64,000 bases of DNA. Origin: Comamonadaceae bacterium (GTDB taxonomy: Bacteria; Pseudomonadota; Gammaproteobacteria; Burkholderiales; Burkholderiaceae_C). The DNA lies in contig CANJNC010000007.1 of assembly GCA_947475685.1 (NCBI GenBank), positions 28,783-92,782 of the forward strand, in the 5' to 3' direction. The notes under the pieces were generated by a model, which was given only the letters and a program-made list of their open reading frames with translations, searched no databases and was not told the DNA's origin. Positions 58,747 to 64,000 of the stretch are shown here, in pieces; positions within the stretch are counted from its first letter, which is position 1, and each line of letters begins with the position of its first letter. Both the position numbers and the translations under genes were made by a program.

Positions 58747-60924
58747 CTAATAACTCCATTTTATACCCATGGACAAGTTTCTCCCAGCTTGGGGTGCATA
58801 AAGTCTCAAGGTCTCTACGGTGGTTGAGTACCGAATATCTTGATTGAGCAAGTTTTTCGCAAACACGTACCAGTTCAAATCGCTGTGGTTGAGTCTTTGG
58901 TGAAATGACAAAAAGGCACTTAAATCAGTGTATGCAGGCGTTTGTGTCACTTCAGAAGGGGCAAGGTGGGTTTGTTTAAAGGCATGTTTGACCGATACGC
59001 CTGTCTTAAGAGGTCCTTCACGGTAAGCCCAGTCCAGTCCTACTCGAACGGGTGCTTGCAAAGGTGTGAACTGTCCATTCAAGAGCTGTGTTTGCGAGCT
59101 ATCGGTAAACAGTCGGTAAGAAGACCCCTCTGAATTCCAGCGGTAAGTGATCTCAGCTTCCAGGCCCTTTTGCGTCACAGTGGCTTGATTGAACTGACGG
59201 ATATCAAAACCGCTGAGTGGATCTTGTTGGCCAAAGAGTGTGCCGTAAATAAAGTCATCGATCTTGTTGAAAAAAACATGGCTCTTCCAACGCAATGGGC
59301 CTTTTGTTTTCATGAGGCTTAGTTCAAGATTGTGCGCTCTCTCGGGTCTTAAATGGGTTTGTCCAATGTCAAAAGTGGCAGTGGCATCATGTGCGCCAAA
59401 GGCAAACAACTCATCCGTGGCAGGAGCTCTTTGAGTGAGCGAATAGTGCAGTCCGGCTGCATGACCTGCGGGCAAATCTATCACCAGTCCACTCGAGCCA
59501 GATAGCAAATTGAAGACCTTGTCTTCAAGCACAGGCGAATTCCAACCCAACGCGCCCAAAGAGTCGCTATAGGGCAAATGGGTGTTGGGTCTCTTTTGGT
59601 TCCTCTCAAATCGAAGTCCCAAGTCCACGGAGAAACCCGGCCATTTTTTCTCCTCTACCCAAAAGCCCGCCCATGAAGTGGTGGATGTCTGGGGGAGGAT
59701 GGCGGCATGGTTGTTTTGCAGCAAATCCAGTGCGGACAAGGTGCCCTTTAACGCTTCAAGCCCAAACAGCCCTTTCCATCGATCAATCGGTTCGTGCCAG
59801 ACTTCAAGTCTTGCATTCAGGCCATCGCTTTTATACAAGGTGGAGGCGACCGCGTCGGCGCTTAATTCGGTGTGCTGATAGTGGGTATTGGAGAGTTTGA
59901 ATTTAATCGATTCAATGCCTTGCATGGGATTTTTGGTCAAATGTTGAAGGTCAAATTTTTGCTGTGTTTGATTGATTTGAGAGCCCTCAAAGGAGGGAAT
60001 GCCGTAACGATGGTTGTATTGTTCCAACGAAAATCCGGTATAGCCGTGATCAACAATGTATGAAGCGCCCGCTGCGAGGGTGTCGCTGTAGCTGAATGAG
60101 TTGGGTAGGGGGCTTTGTGAAAGCGCGTTGCCCTTGGACGCCCAATTGGCTTTTGTACCCCCAAGCTCTCTAAAGCTGGGGATGGCATAATTTTGCGCAG
60201 ACTGCTTGGAGGCTTCCAAATGCAAGGCCAAGGGCCCAGAGCCGGTGCTTAATTCAAGACCATTGGACAGGCCGTGATCAACCGTGCTGATTTTGGAGCC
60301 TGCTGCCACGCTCAACTTCTCTTGGCGTTCGGTGAGTATTTTGTCGTTGACGATGTTGATCACACCCGCGCCCGTGCTCGTGCCGTAAATGAGTGCAGAC
60401 GAGCCGCGCAAGATCTCAATTTCTTTGGTGTGCAAGAGGCCATTGGCAACGGCGTGATCATTTGACAAGCCCGAGACATCGCTCATTGCCATGCCGTTTT
60501 CCAAGACAAGCACCCTTGAGCCCTCCATGCCCCTGATGATTGGCCTGGAGGCGCCCGCACCAAAACCAGAGGCAGACAAGCCCAATTCATTGTTCAAGGT
60601 CTCGCCCAAAGAGGAGCCCAGTTTTTTATCCAGCTCATCGCCACTCAATGTTTTAACGCTTTGCATCAGCGTGCCTTCGCTCACGGATTTGGTGGTCACG
60701 GTGATCGATTGAATTGTTTTGTCTTTGATGTTTGGCGCTTGAGCCCTCGAGCTTTGTACCGTTGCGATGACAAAGACCAGACTCAAGAAAAAGCCAAAGC
60801 ACGAATTACAGCACGAACTAAAGAGCCAACTCAAGCACATGATCCATGGCTTAGTGGTCAATGGACTGAAACGCCATTGGGTGTCTGATCGTATTAAAGG
60901 TCTACAGGGTATTGCGGTGTTCAT
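58747..60924 (-). CDS. TonB-dependent outer-membrane receptor, ZnuD-like
   Basis: A 725-residue outer-membrane receptor. The plug contains 'SLGETLNNELGLSASGFGAGASRPIIRGMEGSRVLVLENGMAMSDVSGLSNDHAVA' and 'IEILRGSSALIYGTSTGAGVINIV', the form seen in zinc receptor ZnuD and relatives. The barrel ends in 'LRLYAPQAGRNLSMGIKWSY' with terminal aromatic residue, so it is complete. The signal region is long; ATG 60840 ('MCLSWLFSS...SSRAQA') is an alternative start. The loops lack the strong His-rich segments of ZnuD, so another metal or chelate is possible. Confidence 0.85.
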   Translation of the reverse strand: MNTAIPCRPLIRSDTQWRFSPLTTKPWIMCLSWLFSSCCNSCFGFFLSLVFVIATVQSSRAQAPNIKDKTIQSITVTTKSVSEGTLMQSVKTLSGDELDKKLGSSLGETLNNELGLSASGFGAGASRPIIRGMEGSRVLVLENGMAMSDVSGLSNDHAVANGLLHTKEIEILRGSSALIYGTSTGAGVINIVNDKILTERQEKLSVAAGSKISTVDHGLSNGLELSTGSGPLALHLEASKQSAQNYAIPSFRELGGTKANWASKGNALSQSPLPNSFSYSDTLAAGASYIVDHGYTGFSLEQYNHRYGIPSFEGSQINQTQQKFDLQHLTKNPMQGIESIKFKLSNTHYQHTELSADAVASTLYKSDGLNARLEVWHEPIDRWKGLFGLEALKGTLSALDLLQNNHAAILPQTSTTSWAGFWVEEKKWPGFSVDLGLRFERNQKRPNTHLPYSDSLGALGWNSPVLEDKVFNLLSGSSGLVIDLPAGHAAGLHYSLTQRAPATDELFAFGAHDATATFDIGQTHLRPERAHNLELSLMKTKGPLRWKSHVFFNKIDDFIYGTLFGQQDPLSGFDIRQFNQATVTQKGLEAEITYRWNSEGSSYRLFTDSSQTQLLNGQFTPLQAPVRVGLDWAYREGPLKTGVSVKHAFKQTHLAPSEVTQTPAYTDLSAFLSFHQRLNHSDLNWYVFAKNLLNQDIRYSTTVETLRLYAPQAGRNLSMGIKWSY

Positions 60925-61088
60925 CGGACAGGGTTCGCTCGTATTTTGTAAATGACAAATTCAATGCATCACGCTGAGTTGCGTCCTCTATGGGGGGAGG
61001 TTCAGTTTTAAAAACTGCGCAAGACGGGAGATTGAATGATTGAAATCAAAGCGTCTAGCTCGGCCAGTTGGGATGGGCCGGCAAAGAC

Positions 61089-61475
61089 TTACAAAATAAA
61101 GTGCGGAGGTGCCCTAGATTGAAAAAAACTGGGTGCCAGCACAATCGCGTCTTTGAATGCGAGCAAAGACAGCAAGCCCAATTTATACTGAAGCGAAGCA
61201 AACGTGAAGGCTTGAGCGTTCAAGCAAGGGGAGAGGTGCAAGGCGTCAAACAAGACGCATTGATGGCCCTCTAGGAGGCTAGAGTCACTTGAGAGGATCT
61301 CGGTGTTGGCGACCGAGACGATATTTTCAATCTGCAGATGGTGCTGTATGCGGTGAAGTTGCCCCAAGAGTTGACAAAACATCAAGGCAGCAATGACCAC
61401 CCACCAAAGTTTTTGAACTTTGGCTTGTCGAACGCAATGAAACGTCATGGGTTTGAGGAAATGCACGGTGGTCAA
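61089..61475 (-). CDS. Small DUF2946-like protein upstream of the TonB receptor
   Basis: A 128-residue protein with an N-terminal hydrophobic span ('LWWVVIAALMFCQLLGQLHRIQH') and a motif 'EGHQCVLFDALHLS', then a second hydrophobic part ending 'FFQSRAPPHFIL'. Short proteins with His-Cys-'.FDA' and 'ARAPP' endings are often found beside metal-related TonB receptors; I assign it to that DUF2946-like group from memory. It is 164 bases upstream of the receptor gene in the same direction. ATG 61448 is an alternative start. Confidence 0.5.
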   Translation of the reverse strand: MTTVHFLKPMTFHCVRQAKVQKLWWVVIAALMFCQLLGQLHRIQHHLQIENIVSVANTEILSSDSSLLEGHQCVLFDALHLSPCLNAQAFTFASLQYKLGLLSLLAFKDAIVLAPSFFQSRAPPHFIL

Positions 61476-61516
61476 GAAAATGAGGAGCCCAAGGCTTGCT
61501 TGTCAATGATCAGCAC

Positions 61517-61530
61517 ATTCTAGCGAGAAT
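61517..61530. promoter_or_regulatory. Dyad upstream of the DUF2946-like/TonB-receptor genes
   Basis: ATTCT-agcg-AGAAT is a perfect 5-bp dyad located 42 bases upstream of ATG 61475, nested within a wider CTTGTCA (61499-61505)/TGACAAG (61534-61540) repeat. It could be a metal-regulator operator (Zur- or Fur-type), but I do not recognise a consensus. Confidence 0.3.
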
Positions 61531-61563
61531 ATATGACAAGTCTTTCTTTAAGGCTCCAGGGCA

Positions 61564-62514
61564 CTATGCCACCATGGTGTGATTGAGCTCGCCAACCTCT
61601 TGAATCCAAAGTTTAAGGTGGTCGCCTGGTTTTAAGAAAATTTTCCTGGCCAGTCCAACGCCTGAGGGCGTGCCCGTGAGAACCAGATCACCGGGGTGCA
61701 AAGTAATGCGCTTGGAGAGGGCCTCGATTTGCTCAGCGATGTCAAAGATGAGCTTGCTGGTGTTGGAGTCTTGCATCAACTCATCATTGACCCACAGCTT
61801 CATGGCAAGTTGATGGGGGTCAGAGACTTGATCGGCCGGAACAATCCAAGGGCCCAAGGGGCAAGCGCCATCAAAACACTTTTGACCAATCCAGTCCATG
61901 TGAAAGGGCGAGGTGGGTGGATTGTGAGGCCGTCTCATGGCGTCTCTGGCCGAGAGGTCATTGGCGATGGTGTAACCAGCAACGTATTTCATGGCGTCTT
62001 TGGCCAAGACTTGGCTGCAAGTTTTTCCAATCACAACGGCCAATTCGATTTCCCAGTCGAGCATTTTGGAGTAGTGGGGGACCTTGACCTTCGTGTTCGG
62101 ACCCACAACGGTGGAGCGTGAGGACTTGATAAAGTGCCAAGGCATTTCTCCCAATTCCTTCATATTGGGCCCAGGCGGCAAGCCCGTCACGCGAGCCATT
62201 TCTTGCATGTGGTCGGTGTAGTTTGCGCCAGCACAGTAAATGTCCCCAGGGTACATCAAGGGTGCGCTCAGTTTGCATTTCTTTAATTCAATGCCTTTGG
62301 GGCGAATTTCTTTTGCGCGGATGGCCCGAGCCTTTTGTGAAAGAACTTTGTTGCTAGCTGACCACGTGTCCAAGATGGCCAAGACGGTATGCAGATGCGA
62401 GTTGCCCAGCAACTTGCTTGCTTCATAGACGACATCGTCGATCACCACACCTGCTTGCAGGTTTTTGTCGATGCGGTGGGTAATTAATTGATAGTGACCA
62501 AGCGAGTTTTTCAA
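61564..62514 (-). CDS. FAH-family hydrolase (fumarylpyruvate/acylpyruvate hydrolase-like)
   Basis: A 316-residue fumarylacetoacetate-hydrolase-fold enzyme. Metal and active-site motifs: 'YPGDIYCAGANYTDHMQEM', 'LDWEIELAVVIG', 'GYTIANDLSARD' and 'LHPGDLVLTGTPSGVG'. In a gentisate route this step is fumarylpyruvate hydrolysis to fumarate and pyruvate. The start is TTG 62514: 'taggag' lies seven bases upstream, whereas the 29 further N-terminal codons of the ORF track show no conservation-like pattern. A Bug gene diverges 243 bases away. Confidence 0.84.
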   Translation of the reverse strand: MKNSLGHYQLITHRIDKNLQAGVVIDDVVYEASKLLGNSHLHTVLAILDTWSASNKVLSQKARAIRAKEIRPKGIELKKCKLSAPLMYPGDIYCAGANYTDHMQEMARVTGLPPGPNMKELGEMPWHFIKSSRSTVVGPNTKVKVPHYSKMLDWEIELAVVIGKTCSQVLAKDAMKYVAGYTIANDLSARDAMRRPHNPPTSPFHMDWIGQKCFDGACPLGPWIVPADQVSDPHQLAMKLWVNDELMQDSNTSKLIFDIAEQIEALSKRITLHPGDLVLTGTPSGVGLARKIFLKPGDHLKLWIQEVGELNHTMVA

Positions 62515-62757
62515 GCCTATGCTCCTAGAGGAATGGATATTTGAACGATTTTTGACGGTGTACTTGAGCCGTGAAAGAAAACGAAGAGAGGAAGCTCGCA
62601 TTTATAACCCAAGTTTAATCGCTTGAACAGGTTGACTACCCTGAGCAGTCGGGGGATACCTTGAGCGGGTCTGTTAGGGGTCAAACTCACGCGCTTTGTG
62701 TGCCAAAATACGCTTGAGGCAGTCAACTGAGCTGCTGGTAAGAAAGATGGAAGAACT

Positions 62758-63756
62758 ATGCGACTGATCAAATTTATAAAAGCCAATGACTGGATGGTGT
62801 TTTTTGGCCTAACAATTTCTCTAACCCTTCACTCTGCACGGGCCAATGAGGCCGATTACCCAAGCAAGCCTATCTCCATCATCGTGGCCTATGCCCCAGG
62901 TGGGCAAGGGGATGCATTTGCACGCATCATCTCAGACCGATTGGGTCAAATTTACAAACAGTCGGTGGTGGTGGATAACCGCCCGGGCGTCTCTGGCGTG
63001 GTGGGCACCCGTTTGGCGGCCAAGGCCAAGAACGACGGCTACACCCTTTTTCTTGGGCAAACGGGTGAAATCGTGGTCAACCGAGTCATGATGAAAGACA
63101 TGGGTTTTGATCCCGTGAAAGACTTCATACCAGTGGTTTTGATTGGCAACGCTCCCTTGGTTTTATTGGTGTCCTCTGATTCACCACTCACCTCTGTCAA
63201 TGAGTTGGTCGAGTTGGCCAAATCAAAGCCCGGCAGATTGAGCTTTGGCAGTGTGGGAGCAGGCACCCCGGGTCATCTTGCGGCGACCGCCTTGTCGCTT
63301 GGCATCAAGTCAGAAATGGTGCATGTGCCCTACAAAGGTGTCGGCCCCTTGATGGCCGATTTGATGTCTCAAAGGCTGGACTTCTTCTTTAGCAGTGCTT
63401 CTGCGGCGATGCCTCAAGTCAAAGGAGGAAAGCTCAAAGCCTTGGCTGTGAGCACGCCCCACCGAATGAACTCTTTGCCCCAATTGCCCACCTTGGCCGA
63501 GACGGTTTTTCCGGGTTTTAATTATTCCTTGTGGGGCGGACTGTTTGCCCCGAGCGGAACACCTAAAAACGTGATCCAAAGCTTGAACAAAGAAATCAAC
63601 CAAATTCTGGCTTTGCCTGAAATCAAGGCACAAATGGACAGAGACAGTTTGGCTGTGCCGAGCAACACCCCGCAAGAGTTCACCAATTACATTGCCACAG
63701 AGTCTGTGAAGTTTGAAAAATTGGTCACCGATGCCAAGCTTAAATTAGACAATTAA
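62758..63756 (+). CDS. Bug-family binding protein near the FAH-type hydrolase
   Basis: A 332-residue Bug receptor with Sec signal ('FFGLTISLTLHSARANE') and loops 'IIVAYAPGGQGDAFARIIS' and 'VDNRPGVSGVVGTRLAAKAKNDGYT'. Ribosome site 'ggaag' precedes the ATG. Codon use is richer in G+C than that of the Bug genes at 17-36 kb, indicating longer residence or a different history. It is followed by a second, incomplete Bug gene. Confidence 0.87.
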   Translation: MRLIKFIKANDWMVFFGLTISLTLHSARANEADYPSKPISIIVAYAPGGQGDAFARIISDRLGQIYKQSVVVDNRPGVSGVVGTRLAAKAKNDGYTLFLGQTGEIVVNRVMMKDMGFDPVKDFIPVVLIGNAPLVLLVSSDSPLTSVNELVELAKSKPGRLSFGSVGAGTPGHLAATALSLGIKSEMVHVPYKGVGPLMADLMSQRLDFFFSSASAAMPQVKGGKLKALAVSTPHRMNSLPQLPTLAETVFPGFNYSLWGGLFAPSGTPKNVIQSLNKEINQILALPEIKAQMDRDSLAVPSNTPQEFTNYIATESVKFEKLVTDAKLKLDN

Positions 63757-63759
63757 CCA

Positions 63760-63784
63760 GACCATTAAAAGTCACCTAATGGTC
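63760..63784. terminator. Hairpin after the Bug gene
   Basis: Perfect 8-bp arms GACCATTA and TAATGGTC with a nine-base loop, four bases after the Bug stop codon. No T run follows, so factor-independent termination is uncertain. Confidence 0.35.
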
Positions 63785-63920
63785 CCTTGTCCAAGAGCCA
63801 TCGCATTGGTGTGAGTTGAATGGATGTTGAGTTCAAGCGTAGAGAAAGTGATGTGGGTCAAGGGGGTCATTCCTTGCCTGGTTGGGCAACAAAATGTCTT
63901 GCATTCAAGGAGAGCTGTAC

Positions 63921-64000
63921 ATGGTTAAAGCAATTTTAAAATTTATTTTGTGGTCTTTGACCTTGTCTTTGGGACTCATCCATGCCCAAACCTACCCAGC
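63921..64000 (+). CDS. Start of another Bug-type exported protein (3' partial)
   Basis: ATG 63921 follows 'aaggagag' with good spacing. The 26 visible residues form a signal peptide ending 'LSLGLIHAQTYP', where 'AQ.YPS(K/R)P' is the usual start of a mature Bug protein. The rest lies outside the window, so the family assignment is based on this and on the neighbouring Bug gene. Confidence 0.6.
   Translation, partial: MVKAILKFILWSLTLSLGLIHAQTYP

Noticed and set aside
62515-62601. N-terminal 29 codons of the FAH-family ORF
   Set aside because: A 'taggag' ribosome site sits seven bases before TTG 62514, and the added residues do not look like part of the fold.

Overview
The window looks like a chromosomal segment of a Burkholderiales-type betaproteobacterium. 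The main reason is the repeated occurrence of Bug/TctC-family periplasmic binding proteins (ten complete genes and the start of an eleventh), a family strongly expanded in that order. Base composition is uneven. By eye the two ends (about 1-9 kb and 50-64 kb) are richer in G+C, the middle (15-49 kb) is A+T-rich, and the conjugation-like block at 37-44 kb is the most A+T-rich. No rRNA, tRNA, CRISPR array, transposase or integrase was seen.

Layout. (1) 1-9.7 kb: one tightly packed operon for a urea-like nitrogen compound. It encodes a BMP-type ABC importer (binding protein, two permeases, ATPase), a formamidase, a biuret-hydrolase-like cysteine hydrolase, a second paralogous cysteine hydrolase, allophanate hydrolase AtzF, an AtzH/HpxZ-like small protein and a GntR regulator. 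(2) 9.9-15.4 kb: small membrane proteins, a Bug protein, a DoxX protein, an exported alpha/beta hydrolase and a gamma-glutamyltransferase-family enzyme with a hairpin in its leader. (3) 15.6-20.7 kb: PQQ dehydrogenase, cytochrome c and two binding proteins, then a convergent isochorismatase-like gene. (4) 20.7-27.8 kb: an isocitrate-lyase-family lyase with LeuC/LeuD-like dehydratase subunits and a Bug protein, then a LivK-like binding protein and a class II aldolase with its own Bug. (5) 28-37 kb: aromatic modules: gentisate-dioxygenase-like cupin with a two-subunit Rieske oxygenase, then a VOC protein, a single-component Rieske oxygenase, Bug proteins and a zinc alcohol dehydrogenase.

(6) 37.2-43.9 kb is the most unusual block: a FlhD-like/FlhC-like regulator pair followed by a Trb-type type IV secretion operon in the order trbB-C-D-E-J-L. 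It stops before the expected trbF-G-I. There is no coupling protein, relaxase or integrase. Catabolic genes sit directly on both sides.

(7) 44-64 kb: further catabolic genes (maleylpyruvate-isomerase-like GST, maleate-isomerase-family protein, FAD monooxygenases, amidohydrolase, AroQ, a degenerate class II aldolase, VOC protein, ferredoxin reductase, HpaH-like hydratase, FAH-family hydrolase), a chromate transporter, a ZnuD-like TonB receptor with a small partner gene, and more Bug genes. Together these could form a dispersed gentisate route: ring hydroxylation to gentisate, ring cleavage, maleylpyruvate isomerisation and fumarylpyruvate hydrolysis. The pieces are spread over more than 30 kb, so this is inference.
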